Below are positions 9,787 to 22,020 of a stretch of DNA of 64,000 nucleotides, one piece after another. Position 1 is the stretch's first letter; each line of letters starts with the position of its first letter. This DNA comes from Canna indica (taxonomy: Eukaryota > Streptophyta > Magnoliopsida > Zingiberales > Cannaceae). The stretch spans positions 39,592,501 through 39,656,500 of the forward strand of contig CP136890.1 in assembly GCA_034359265.1 (NCBI GenBank), written 5' to 3'. The translations under genes and the position numbers were made by a program. The notes under the pieces were generated by a model. That model was not told the origin of the DNA. It searched no databases and saw only the letters and a list, made by a program, of their open reading frames with translations.

Positions 9787-11660
9787 CATCAGGAATATTT
9801 TGGAGAGGGGTAAAAGCATTTATGCTAGAAATGGGAACAATTTCTATGGAAGGGCTTTCATGAATGGGATCTACCCTATACCTTTTATTAGAAGATCCAA
9901 TTAAAGCAAGAGATTTAGAGCTAGGGTTAGGATTAGGAGGTCTAGGAGGCTTGCCTTTCTTCTTAGGGTTAAGAATTAAAGACCCCAGCCTGAGAGCTAA
10001 AAACAATGTTTAATTCTGGAGCAATATCATGAACAGATTTAGCAATAGGGCTAGGGATCTTAGATTTATTTGAATTCTTATAGGAGCTAATACCCTTAGG
10101 CGGAGCAATCACATAATTTTTTGCAACTTTCTTATCAATCTTATGCTTAACCGATTCTGTTAATTAATAGGAAAATTAACAGAATGCAAATTTTTAACAA
10201 AGGAAGAATTAACAGGAGCATTATAACTAGAACCATTAGAATTGAAAGAATCTATACCACCACTATTCTCACCTTCATCCATAGACTCCATGAGATTGGC
10301 GCGCACTAAGAGGACGATTCTGACGATTCTTCCACTGAACCTCAATTCAGGGACCAGCACAGGGGGCTGGATTCATAGATACAGTCGAAGCGGCAATAGG
10401 GGGATTCAACAGCCCCTTAATTCAAATCCGAGGGCTCCATAAAATTGACAAAATCAGACGAGGAATCCATAGGCATAGAAGCATCGGAAGAGGCATTAGA
10501 AACCTTAGAGCTTTTCTTTTGCAGAAGAAGAGGGCATTCAGCTTCCCTATGGCCAATTAAGCCACACTGAAAACAACCGGAAGGAAGATTCTCATAACAA
10601 ATAGGATGAAAAAAATCGTCCTCATCAACGGAAATCCACACCCCTTGGTGAAGGGGTAAAGCTAAATTAAGTTCAACGCAAACACAGACATAATGTCCTC
10701 TTTCAAAGCCGAAGGAGCGATCATCAATGCGCAGAACATTACCAAACTTACTAGCAATGTGAGTAATGCAGTCAATATTTCAAAACTCAAGGGGAAGAGA
10801 TTGCAATCAAAGCCAAACAGGGGCAGTAGAAAAAGTTTCATCCCATGGTTTGAAAAAATGCTTCCAAGGAATCAAGCGGATGACATCCCCACGAAGAGAC
10901 CATGGACCGCCTGTTAAAACAAAATTCCCAGAATCACTGGAATTAAATCAGAAAATGAAAAAAATTCATCCAAATCAAGAACCGAAAGAAAACCATGGAT
11001 ATGCCAGAGGCGGCTTGCCCACGAACGAACAATATCAAGAGGCGGTGGCATACCGAGAAATTTACCTATTAAACTCATCTCCCATGGCTGTCGCGGGGAT
11101 TTAATTTGATCGGAAGTAAAGATTACACGATCTGTAGTAGCATATTATATTTTTGAAAAGAGGAGAGAAGAGTTTAGACCTAACCCTATTTTAGGGTTGG
11201 AGTTTCAAAGGATTTCAGCCCAGGAGATAGACTTAGAGGGGGCTATTGGGACATAAGCAATTGGAGCGGCATCCTTCCTGGCAGATGAAGGCGAAGAAGG
11301 CCGATGGAAACCAAATCCATGAAGATTATCCGCAGGAGCCGATGGAGAAGGCTTCAAATGCTGAGAAGGCGGGATCTATGGAGAAGAGGCTACCAAAGGA
11401 GTCTCGGACAGGTTTCCAGAATAGGGAAAGACCACCGCCGAGAGAGACGAAGAGACGCCATGAGGCGTCAGATGGCTGCGAACCAGAGCCGATGGAGACT
11501 GCACAAACATAGAACTGGAAGAAGAAGACATGCCGGTAGAGGGATCTGGGGGAAAGGGAGGCGGACGGGGGGGTTGGGGACTGGGAAGCCGGCGAGGAAA
11601 TCTGGTGGGTTGCTATCACCGGTAGAGACGCCAAGGAGAATCACCACAGGGAACCCTAGC
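9764..11660 (-). pseudogene. L1 LINE ORF1 (DUF4283 plus CCHC-type zinc knuckle), degenerate
   Basis: Minus strand. A likely start is the ATG near 11540 (MSSSSSSMFVQS). The DUF4283 RNA-binding region is recognisable in pieces: GKFLGMPPPLDIVRSWA, GGPWSLRGDVIRLIPW, FGNVLRIDD, GVWISVDEDDFFHPICYE. The zinc knuckle CFQCGLIGHREAEC (about 10540-10582) is the CX2CX4HX4C form typical of plant L1 ORF1. A proline- and lysine-rich tail (GKPPRPPNPNP) ends with a stop at 9764. The tail overlaps the first codons of ORF2, which starts just upstream of that stop in another frame. Frameshifts near 10880-11100 and stops near 10380 make it non-functional. The product would be an RNA-binding chaperone of the LINE particle. 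Confidence 0.8.
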
Positions 11661-11690
11661 GGAGTGAGTCTGTTTCATTGGTAGAATTTA

Positions 11691-14041
11691 CTTTATTTTT
11701 GTGTTATTTAATATTTATCCATAAAATTTCTTACTTTATATAAATCATAAAATAATGAAAAATAATAATATTTTAAATATTTTAAATTAAATTATACAGT
11801 TAAATAATAATATTGATACTCAAATAATTAAGATTAATAATAAATATCATATATATTTGTATAATTTGCAAAATAAAATTTTTTAAGTGATAAAATGATA
11901 TTAACCATGTGATATATGTTTAAAATATATTACATAATTAAGAATAATTTCTTAATTTAGTAGTTAAACAAAAGTTTATAGTTAATTTTTTAGAAAATTA
12001 TATTTTAAATTTATATAGTTATTTATTATATAATTGGATCTTTCTTTTATATACCCTAAACTTTGGTTTTATTATTTTAGTTACATGTTTGGTCGTATAT
12101 TTATTTACTTTAGTTTTCTAATTTTTGAAATTTTATTTATTGAGTTTGTTTCTGATAGTATTTCAAAACCAAATAAATTCATATAGTTTCAAATAGTTTG
12201 GATTTTTTATTTTTCAAATTTGCTTCAATTGGTTACAATATATATATATTATATTTAATTTTTATCCATAAAAATATTACTATTTTTATTATTTTTCTTT
12301 TTATATACATTTTGGTTGTTGAAATTTATATAGATTATTATAATTGGTTTTGGTACAATTTTTTTAGGGTTTTTCTATTTCGGCCTTTTTTATGTTTTTT
12401 ATTTTGATTTATTATTTTATTATTTTATTATTTTATTAATTGCGGATGCTTGGAAATTTCAAATTTATTAATAGTGGTGTATTAATTGAGTCATTTAGAA
12501 ATTTGAACCTATGGTTTCTGAAAATTAATCAAATTGTCGAATTTATGGCTGTCGAAAATTTAATCAAATCGTGTAATTATGGTAGTTCGAATTTATTATA
12601 TATGAGTTATTTATTTATTTGCTCTCTATTTTTCAATTCCAAATTATTTAATTCTACTAATCAAGTAATTGCTTTTTTCATGTTCTAAATCTTAAACATT
12701 ATAGAAGTTGGAATGAAAGCAAAGCTTCAAACACACATACCCACATGGATTGTCAGGGATCACCTTCATCAATCAACACACATACACACATAGCTTTGCA
12801 AGATAATGTATTAAGAGCAAATGGAAGTGATATCAAGCCTTGATAATTTTTACTATCTTTCTATATTGGTCTTTATTTCTTTATTTGTATTTGGACTTAT
12901 CTCTCACTCAAAAATTACAAATTTAATTAACCTTTAATAGTACCAATTAATTAATTAATATATGTATGCTTTCATTGGAATTAATTATATATTCATATTA
13001 TAATTGCTAATTAAATTATATTATTATTTACAATGTGAATTTTAGTTTATTCAAAATTTTCCTTTTTTAAATAACTTATTCATAAAAATATTTTATTTTA
13101 ATTATTAAATCATGATAAAAATTAATAATAAAAAATATTTTAATAATATACAAGAGAAGAAAAATATATATATATATGTTACTAGATTTTGATTGATTAA
13201 GTTAGTTTAAGAAATTTGACTCTTACTTGATAACTCTATCTTAAGGACAGGAGCTTAAATTTGAGTTAATGTGAAAAAGAAACATATGATAAGAATAAAA
13301 AAAATTAAATATATTATTTTATATAATTAAAAATGGATATGTTTAGTTGAAAAGACTAAAATAAAAAATAATTCAACAACCAATATTAGAATTATCATAT
13401 TAAAATATAATAATAAATTTTGATAAGTTTAATTTATGTATTTTTTTTATTGATTTATTTTTGGTTAAGTATTGGTTTCAATTTTTAAGTAAAAATGTAA
13501 ATTATTTTAATTTTTTAATTATATAAATTAAATTAAGTAAATATTTATTATAATGAAATTTTTTCATGTATATGAAATTTGTTATTATTTTTTAATTATT
13601 TAGGCATGATTTTTTTTAAAGTATAGTTCAATTTAAAATAATTTAAATATATTTTTTGTCATGATTTTTAAAATCACTTAAATTTAAGTTATATATATAT
13701 ATAATTACTCAATGTATGGGTCATCGGCTAGGTTTTAATTTTATAATTTAAATCTTTTTAATAGTAGGTACACAAAAATATCAATCAAATATTATAATAT
13801 ATTTTGATTAATAAATAAATGAATAGTTCACTAATATATTATTTTATACAATAAAAATAAACATGTTTAGTTAAAAAGACTGGAATAAAAAAAAATTTGG
13901 TTACCGAGTACTACTACATTCAAATGTAGTAATGAATTATAATAAATTTAATTTTATACGGTATATAATTTTTTTTAACTACAAGATATTTTTAACTAAA
14001 TGATAATTATTTTTAGTATTTTCTATTTTGTCTACTTTATG

Positions 14042-14080
<39 letters not shown>

Positions 14081-14165
14081 GCATATTAAGGTTCACGTAC
14101 TTTTTATATATGTAACTTAAGTTTATTCAATTTTTTTATTAGTTTTTTGTATCATGTATTTTATA
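11691..14165. other. AT-rich DNA without a gene
   Basis: No supportable coding region. The sequence is strongly AT-rich with short tandem runs (for example TATTT repeats at 12410-12440). A diverged direct duplication of roughly 140 bp can be seen: 13310-13450 and 13840-13975 share 'tatattattttata', 'atgtttagtt', 'aaaagact' in the same order. An (AT)17 run lies at 14044-14077. Possibly Helitron interior, given the terminus at 14207. Confidence 0.6.
14044..14077. repeat. (AT)17 microsatellite
   Basis: Uninterrupted AT dinucleotide run. Confidence 0.95.
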
Positions 14166-14207
14166 TTCACTTGAAAAACCCGTGCATCGCATAGGTAATT
14201 AAACTAG
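14166..14207 (+). mobile_element. Helitron-like 3' terminus
   Basis: A short imperfect hairpin (ACCCGTGC-ATC-GCATAGGT, about 14178-14196) is followed by an AT-rich spacer and CTAG at 14204-14207, then T. This matches the Helitron 3' rule (hairpin, then CTRR, insertion between A and T). Support from an empty site: repeat B reads 'gataa-ttatctaaataaac' (about 43308-43328), while repeat A resumes with 'ttatctaaataaatc' directly after CTAG. The 5' end was not located, so the extent is unknown. Confidence 0.5.
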
Positions 14208-16080
14208 TTATCTAAATAAATCAATTTCCTAAACAATATGAAAGAGGTTTATCTAAATAATTTGAATTCCTATTAATTAATATATGATTTATCCTCATAA
14301 ATCATATATATATTAATTTTATAATTTATTTTCATAAATCAAATTTCTATTAATTAGGATCTATCCAAATAAACTAATTCCTAATTAATTGGTTAGGCTC
14401 ATGGTTAGAGACTAATTTTCCCACCATATATATTTGATTCAAAATCAAATTGTATTTAATTCATAATTTAATACAATCCCCGTCAAGTGATTAATTAAAT
14501 ATTTAATTTCTAATTAAATTTAATCAACCATATAAAATATTATTATAGGGATGCCCTACAAATTAGGGTTACCGAAGAACTCCTTCCTTGCATATTCGTT
14601 CCTAGAGAAAATATCTTTCCTATTATGTTCGTAAACGAGATCTGTGATCGAGTTGCAGCATATCCATGCTAGTAGACATATAATGCCGCATTCGAACTCT
14701 ATCTCATAAATTCCATTACGAGGTTAATTATCCTATTGTGTGTGACCCATTGGGCCCCACACTAAGCCAACAGTGAGTTGTGCATAACGGAGAGTCGAAT
14801 CCGATAGAACGACTTCTATTGGAATCATACGAGCCTCCACTAAATCCCTTTAGTGTGGTCATGAGAGACTCCACTTACAAGTTAAGATTGATGCCTGGAT
14901 AGTGTGAGGTTCAATCTACAGGGATCGAACGCCCTTCGGAGATTAGTTACCGTGCAACTAAATCCCTTGGTTACAATGTCCCAAAGTCGGCTAGGGTACG
15001 AAAGATGTGTTAATTAACCCTAATACTGATTCATATGTATTCCACCCGCCAAGATGTCGTCTCAATAATGAAGCGTCAGAAATATCTTACTGACTTTCAT
15101 GTCTACTATGGCCAGAGACTCCCGAGTCGACACTTGTAGGAACACATAGGACATTATCTCCTCTCACTAGGAGTAACCGATTCCATGTTGGTTGCTCACC
15201 TACCTCCATGAATGCTTCCCCATGCCCAGTAATACCCGGCACATGACGCTGAGGGCCACGTAGGGATAGAACCAAAGCAATGAGTCGTCACTCACAAGGT
15301 AACCATGACAACCTCAGGCCCAAGGATTGCTTGCACCTACTATCACCCAAGGAATATCCTATTGACACTCATGTAAGGATTCCATTTTGTGTTCCTCGTG
15401 TAGATCCGTTCAGTGAACTCATTCCCTAATGAGCACCTACACTTGTACATTAATGACGGCTCATGGGTAATTGTGAGATCAGCTACCCCTTATCGTATAG
15501 GGCATATACCAAGTGCACTACTCTATCCGGAATCATCGATCCCCTAATTGGTGATCCTACGACTAGGAACATTTAGAACATGGGCATTTGGATTCCAAGT
15601 CTCATTGTCATGATCTCATCATGGCCTCGAAATTATTTACCCGGGTTCATGGGATTCATCACAATCTTTATGAATAAAGATGCAGCATATGATGAAAAAG
15701 TTGACTTATTAAGTTGATTACCCTTGAATAGTCCCTAAAGACATCGACATGTGATTGGCTCAAGGGAACTATTCCTTTCAATACTAACCATCCCAAAAGT
15801 TCCACGCCAATTGGTTGACGTTTCGACCACGAAATAATTTGCCGAATATGCCTAACCAAATTTTTGCAATCACACGTTGATTTTTACAGTTTGAAGTAGC
15901 CATCTTGCCAAGGTCACAAACCCTTCCATACTTGTTCTGTTTTACCCAAAATGGTTTCTAAGCTTGTTGGTATACCCTACAAACTTTTTCCAAAATTTCA
16001 CTAGCGTAGATTGACGTCTCATCATTCATACGGGCGCATCAAAGTCGATCACCTCAACAAACTTGGTATCGGGGTTGTAC
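14208..16080. repeat. Repeat A: unclassified LTR-retrotransposon-derived sequence, first part
   Basis: Colinear with repeat B (43309-43798 plus 59176-60090) over about 1.4 kb, including the phrase 'gtcgaatccgatagaacg' and 'cccacactaag'. Its left end is cut by the Helitron-like terminus and its right end by the CACTA element at 16081; it continues after 26785. Repeat B begins TGTTGGGATAGG, an LTR-like end, which is why I class this as LTR-derived, probably in minus orientation. No protein domain is visible. A 60-codon minus frame at 15087-15275 also occurs in repeat B but looks neutral. Confidence 0.6.
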
Positions 16081-16556
16081 CACTACAACAAACTTCTTAT
16101 GTTTCGACGTCAAAACAAGAAAGTATTTCGAAGCCAGCAGCAGTCAAAAGTGACATATTGACTTAAGAAAAAATGACGAAAGTGAGTGAAAAATAACGAG
16201 AGCCGAAATGAACATTTCGACGTCTAAACATGCGTCAAAATGTTTGACATATCAACGCCTACTTATAGGCGTCAACAGGCATTGAAATTTTTTTTAAAAA
16301 AATAAAAATAAAAGTTTGCATATCGGCACCTGCAAGAGGTGCCGAAATGCAAAAAAAAAATCGAATTCCGATACAAAGAAGCGGAACCCAAGGAGATGCC
16401 GCCACCGCACACGGAACCCATGTAATGGAAATACAAAAGGTGGCTATTCTGGATAATGCGCATGCCACTCCGCGGAAGTCAAGGCCCGAGTGAACAACAC
16501 AGCTCGATTTCCCCCGCGTGGCAGACATCGAGCAAGCCTGAGTCCACACTGCTCGA

Positions 16557-18844
16557 AGTAATACTCGAGGTTTTCTAATATAAACATTTTATTTGGTGCA
16601 GCGCACGGGATAGGGGAATAGCAAGTTTGAGTCATGAAAATCGACGTGAATAGAAGGTATAATTCAATTTGTTTGACTCGTGAGTTATGTTTATATGATT
16701 TATGTGCTAGATCGATTCAAGTCGGGTTGAAATCGGGTTCGCGGGTCCAGTTGGGGCTCAATTCGGACTCGGGTTGAGTTGAGTGAGGGAACTTAAGTCA
16801 TGAAGGCATTTTTGTCAAAAAAAAAGGAGGGAGATTAAAACCCTCTCACCCCAAGCTGCCGTGCGACTCAAGGCAAGAGGGAGCCGCATGCAGCCCGAGG
16901 GAAGAGGAAAGGGGAGAGGAGCTTGTGGACGGCGTCGGTCTCGTGTCGTCGTCGGAGAAATCAGGATCGTCCTCATCTAGTCCATCTCCTTCATCTGATC
17001 AAGGTGAGTGGTCTAATCGAGATCCATAGGGTAGGCGGGTAGCCGACCCAAGATATAGGGGATTTTGTCGATTTCTCATGATATTTCCATCATCTTATCA
17101 AAATTTTACCTAGATTTGATTCTCTTGTGTATATGTTGTTGAATGACGAAGTTTCACGAAGTTTTACTCGAATTTAGGGGTCGATCGAATGAAGGAAAAA
17201 GGGAAAAGGTCATGTCGAATTTTTCCCCAATTTCCTAGAGTGGTTGAAACCTCTTGGATCAAATTCCTTGCAAGACTTGTGGCTCAAGTGTTCTTGTTCA
17301 TGGTCGAAAGAGCCCTAATCTCACCTTGATAGGCTCGGCCGAGCATGATAACCCTTGTGTAGGGTTCGGCCGAGCGGGTAAGAGGGGAACATCTCGGCCT
17401 ATATGTTAAGTATTTTATTCGATGAATGGATTGTTGAAAGTGGTAGATTGCAATTAACACTTGATAAGGAAATGTTCTTGAATGCACTTATATGGTAAGA
17501 ATCTAGTATGAAATGTGAATCATGGAAATTCTTCATTGTTTACCACGCTATGGTTAAATCTTTGCCATGTTAGACCAATTATATTCTTGCTGCAATTTTA
17601 GTAATTAAAAGCTGAATTTAATCTCCTTATTTTGGAAATCATATGATTACTCATGTAGATAGTTGTAGTACAAATTTCTTAAGTTATATATGCTGTGATG
17701 AACCCAAAATTAGACATTTTCATGCTTATGAAATGTGGTTACACTTAAGAAATATAATGCATAGACTAGGTTTCACACCTAGGGGAAGATAGTGAACATT
17801 AGTATTCTACTAGTGCGACCCGAGGAAGGGGTCGGATACGGGTTGATGCTCGGGGATTAAGATTGAAGTATTTTTTTTGAAACTATGATTGTGGATTGTG
17901 GATTGTGATTGAGATGGTCTACTGAGGAGTACCGATAGCCAGAATGACTATTACTCGACTCAGCGTTGATTAGGGTCTTAAGATTGCACCAGGGGGCCTG
18001 CTACGTGTTAGACCCGAGTGGCGGAGGGTCTTGAGATTTCGTCAGTGGGCCACGTTGACGGTAGACCCGAGTGGGGTGGGACTAGCTATCCCTAACCTGG
18101 TGGGATCCCGATACTACTTGACGGGCCCGGTGATTGTGATTGACATTCCATATATATATGTTGTATAGGCCGATGCAGCCGAGTACTGTATTGTGGTGAA
18201 GGCCGGATAGAGCCGAACCATTCATACAGGATGAGGCCATTGTGGACGAATGATACATAGTCTGAAGGAGCGATATGGCTAGACTACTTATTCGCATAGG
18301 TTGGCCAATTGGCCGGTTACCTTGATATGACTAGCATAGACTCCTCATTTATGTGCTTATGTATATATTTATATGTTATCATATCAAGGATTTAAGTGGA
18401 GGTTCGGAAGGATCGCTCACTGAGTTCCTTGTGAACTCACGGTTTCTTGTTTTGTTTTTTTTTTACAGAGCCCGACCAGCGAGGTACGGCTTGGTGGCAT
18501 GGTGCGACTGGAGGGCAGACATTTGCGTAGATCTCGTAGCAAGCATTCATGTAGTCGTAGGCGTGTCGATAGGGTTGTAGACATGCGCTGAGTAGTTTGT
18601 CTTTAAAAAAATACTTGTATATGCTTTAGACTTTGAAACATGAGTTGTTTCCTTCGAATTTGAAATTACTAAAACTATTTTGACATTTTTTTTAAAAAAA
18701 ATAAAGATTTGCGCCGCTGTCTTTTGTTCATGATATCTGGATGTGCAGTGTTTTCTTTGGTGTAGTGGTTTAATGCATGTGGTAGGCTTCGGGGTATCGA
18801 CACGTACCCTAGACGATCACATGACCCTGAGTTGGGGCATGACA
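16557..18844 (+). repeat. 5' LTR of gypsy element 1
   Basis: 2288 bp. Contains two near-identical GGCCGAGC-bearing phrases at about 17332-17376. It runs into the PBS after TGACA. Confidence 0.92.
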
Positions 18845-18848
18845 AAGT

Positions 18849-18860
18849 TGGTATCAGAGC
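18849..18860 (+). other. Primer-binding site (initiator tRNA-Met) of gypsy element 1
   Basis: Perfect TGGTATCAGAGC four bases after the LTR end. Confidence 0.93.
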
Positions 18861-19048
18861 TTCTGGTTAGGTCTTGACTACGACTAGGAATTGGGTACCG
18901 TTTGAGGCATATGCTAGCATGTCAACATACGGTATCGTTATGCTACGAGGTCAGGCGGCCACGATTGCACCTCAGCGGATCATGTGGTTAGTACTTTAAA
19001 TTTCAGTTATATGTTGTTAGTATTAATGGTAAAAAGAATGCTAGTGTG

Positions 19049-20245
19049 ATGGAGACTCGCAATGCTGCGTTAAGCGGCAGCGGTAGTAATTCCACCAAAG
19101 GCTAGGGCCGAGGCCGAGGCTGTGGATGAGGCCGAGGTCGGGGCCCGTGGCAGGGAAGAGAGCAGTCAGAGGAGGGGGTACATGACCCCATAGTTACTCA
19201 GCTCCAGACTCAGGTGGCTTAGTTGACAGGGGCGCTCCACAGGGAGCAAGAGTTGAGGCAGCAGCAGCAGCCGCAACCGGTACCAGTGGTACCCATAGTG
19301 CTAGAAGTGATTGAGCTAGTAGCGCCGGTGGTCAGAGTCCCAGGGGCGCCCACCTACGCTGACTCTGTTAAGCTTTGGCCGCCGGTGTTCACCGGGACAG
19401 ATAGGCAAGTAGAAGTCACTGATTTTTTGGGTGGCTGCTACGAGCTGTGTATGGAGCTTGGGTGCTCATCAGAGTTAGTGGCTCACATGGTAAGCTTATA
19501 GCTCAGGGGACCGGCAAGGAATTGGCTACACACGTGGAGGGACCGTAGGATAGCAGATGCACCACCCCCTACTTGGGAGGAGTTCAGGGCGGCCGTAGTG
19601 GAGCAGTACTTACCACTGAGTGTCCACGATAAGCGGGCAAGGGAGTTTGAGATGCTACGTCAGATGGGTGATATGACCGTGTCAGACTACAAGATGGAGT
19701 TCACCAGGCTCTCTAAGTACCACCCAACCCTAGTGGCTACTGAGACCGCCAGGGTCAAGAGATTCGTCAAGTGGTTAAGACCCCGGATCAGCAGGCTCAT
19801 CCATTATACCAAGGACACCACATTTGCTCAGCTAGTGGATGAGGCACTCAGGAAGGAAGCGTTGGTGTTGTTCAAGAAATTTGATGCACCCGCAAAGAAG
19901 AAGTTTTGACCTCAGGAGGTAGGGGCAGGCCTTGGCACTCTAAGGGGACTGTTGCCGCTACAGACCACTAGCGAGCCGATAACACGGCAGTAGCCAGGGC
20001 CGTGGAGACCCAGGGTTAGGGGCAGCGCGACAAGCAGAGTCTGGGGATGCCACTCAGAAGTCAGAAATGCCACAGTGTGGTCACTGTAATAGAAAGCACT
20101 GGGGGACTTGCTATGGCGGCACGGATGCATGCTTCAGATGTGGGTAGGTTGGACATTTTAGGAAAAAATATCGGGACAGAGGTGTCCGGAGAACTGAGCA
20201 GTCGAGAGGAAAAGCACCGATGTTAGTTGGGTCAATAGCTTAGAA
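19049..20245 (+). pseudogene. Gypsy element 1 gag (Retrotrans_gag), broken
   Basis: The ATG at 19049 opens a glycine/arginine-rich N-terminus followed by a glutamine- and proline-rich linker. The capsid domain runs from about 19376 to 19905, with landmarks WPPVFTG, ARNWLHTW, TWEEFRAAVVEQYLP, FEMLRQMGDMTVSDY and FVKWLRPRI. Frame 19049 is interrupted by TAG codons near 19101, at 19219-19221 and at 19499-19501, and it ends at a TGA at 19907-19909. A frameshift precedes the zinc knuckle (about 20128-20165), which reads CFRCG(stop)VGHFRKKY, so both the spacing glutamine and the final cysteine are lost. The product would package element RNA; this copy cannot. Confidence 0.85.
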
Positions 20246-20249
20246 GGGT

Positions 20250-20939
20250 ATGATGCAGAGCAGGGGCCCGCGGGCTAGTCACTCTGAGAGACTGTCTGCC
20301 CAAGTTTACGCCATGAACCATGATGGAGCAAACGCATCTAAGGTAGTGGTGACATGTACTATTTTAGTCAGTTCATCTGTAGCTTATGTATTGTTTGATC
20401 CGGGTGCCACGCACTCATTTGTATCTGCTAAGTTTGTTGCTAAGTTACTTGTAGCACCTTCTTTGCTTAATGTGTCGTATGTGGTGTCAATATCTACGGG
20501 TGATGCAATAATAGACGGAACAATTTCCCATGACTGCGAGGTGCTCATATGGGGTCATGCATTGAGGGCAGAGTTGACACTTCCACCAATGCTTGTACTA
20601 GATGTCATACTCGGCATGGATTGGCTGGCGGATCATTTTGTGTCAGTGGATTATAGGACTAAGACTATTATTGTTAGTAAGCTCGGGTTACCGCAGTTCA
20701 TCTTCCAAGAAGATGAAAGAGGTGAGCCTATGGAAGTCATTTTAGCCCTAAAGGCTCGTAAGTTACTTCTGGGCGGCTATCAATCTTTCTTGGTCTTCGT
20801 ATCAGTGGCCGAGGAGGATAAAGACACGACAGGGAACATCGAAGGAACACCAGTGGTTTGTGAGTTCCCTGACGTCTTTCCCGAGGAGCTACCTGGTCTG
20901 CAACCTAGAAGGGAAATAGAATTCTGCATTGACTTGTAG
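20250..20939 (+). pseudogene. Gypsy element 1 aspartic protease (RVP_2) and start of reverse transcriptase
   Basis: Open for 229 codons. The active-site region reads YVLFDPGATHSFVS (about 20384-20425), the DPG/DSG-type loop seen in plant chromoviruses. Downstream are VILGMDWLADHF, the second protease landmark, and [20 protein letters not shown], which leads into the reverse transcriptase. It ends at TAG 20937-20939, where gypsy element 2 has CAG at the matching position (53462-53464), so the stop is a CAG-to-TAG change. The protease would cut the Gag-Pol precursor. Confidence 0.85.
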
Positions 20940-22020
20940 CCCGGGGTGAAGCCGATATCCATCCCACCCTATAGGATCGCACCGACCGAACTCAGGGACT
21001 GAAAAATGTAGTTGCAAGAGTTGCTGGACTTGGACTTCATCCGGCCGAGCATATCACCGTGGGGTGCTCTAGTGCTCTTCGTGAAGAACAAAGATGACGA
21101 TCAAGAATCATTACCCACTGCCAAAGATAGATGACCTATTCGACCAACTGCAGGAGGCACAATGGTCTTCAAAGATTGATTTGAGGTCCGGATACCATCA
21201 GCTAAGAATCTGGGACTACGATGTGCCTAAGACTGCCTTCAGGACTCGCTATGGCCACTTCGAGATCCTAGTGATGTCATTTGGTATGACCAATGCACCT
21301 GCAGCTTTCATGGATCTAATGAACCAGGTGTTCAAGGAGTACCTGGATAATTTTGTGATCGTCTTCATTGACGACATCTTGGTATACTCTAAGAGTAAGG
21401 AAGAGCACTCCGAGCATTTGCAGATGGTCCTAGAAACCCTCAGAGAGCATCGGTTATTCACCAAATTCTTCAAGTGTAAATTCTAGTTGGAAAGTGTAGG
21501 GTTCCTGGGCCATGTAGTGTCCAAGGAGGGGATAAGGGTGGATCCCGTAAAGGTGGAGGCTGTGCAGAACTGGAGGTGGCCGACCAGCGTGATTGAGATC
21601 CGCAGTTTCCTTGGATTGACCGGGGTATTACCGAAAGTTTGTAGAAAACTTCTCCAGGATTGCAGCCGCTTTGACTTGGTTGACTCAGAAAAAGGTCAAA
21701 TTTGTATGGGATGACAAATGTGAGGTGAGTTTCCAGAAGCTCAAAAAAAATGCTTGACGTCAGTGCCCGTGTTGGTCGTACCTTCAGGCTCAAGAGGATT
21801 CATGGTCTATTGTGATGCCTCTCGGGTTGACTTAGGTTGTGTTCTGATGCAGTTTGGCAGAGCCTCCAGTACTTGCTTATCCAAAAGGAGCTGAACCTCA
21901 GGCAGAGGAGGTGGCTAGAGCTTCTAAGGACTCTGACTGCACTATTATGTATCACCCGGGAAAAGCCAATGTAGTGGCGGATGCTCTGAGCAGAAAGTCC
22001 ATGGGCAACCTGGCCCATTT
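20940..22020 (+). pseudogene. Gypsy element 1 reverse transcriptase and RNase H, with deletions
   Basis: Reverse transcriptase fingers ([10 protein letters not shown]) run directly into [14 protein letters not shown] near 21090. The intervening 'CIDYRQLN' block seen in gypsy element 2 is deleted. Palm motifs survive: [31 protein letters not shown] and the catalytic FIDDILVYS (about 21364-21390). A stop follows at 21484-21486. After CDASRVDLGCVLMQFGR the sequence jumps to [16 protein letters not shown] near 21860, losing about 170 bp of the RNase H core compared with element 2. It ends with [13 protein letters not shown]. Several frameshifts (frames differ at 20250, 21094 and 21854) confirm loss of function. 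Confidence 0.85.

Noticed and set aside
12198..12688. Two hydrophobic plus-strand frames in AT-rich DNA
   Set aside because: Composition alone (TTT/ATT codons) explains them; no domain, no neighbour support.
15087..15275. 62-codon minus frame also present at 59582-59767
   Set aside because: It is shared because repeats A and B are homologous. The differences are mostly amino-acid changing and the surroundings have no coding features, so there is no sign of constraint.
18849..18860. tRNA-like sequence TGGTATCAGAGC (also at 2607 and 60539)
   Set aside because: These 12-base matches to the initiator tRNA-Met 3' end are retrotransposon primer-binding sites next to LTR ends; no cloverleaf is present.
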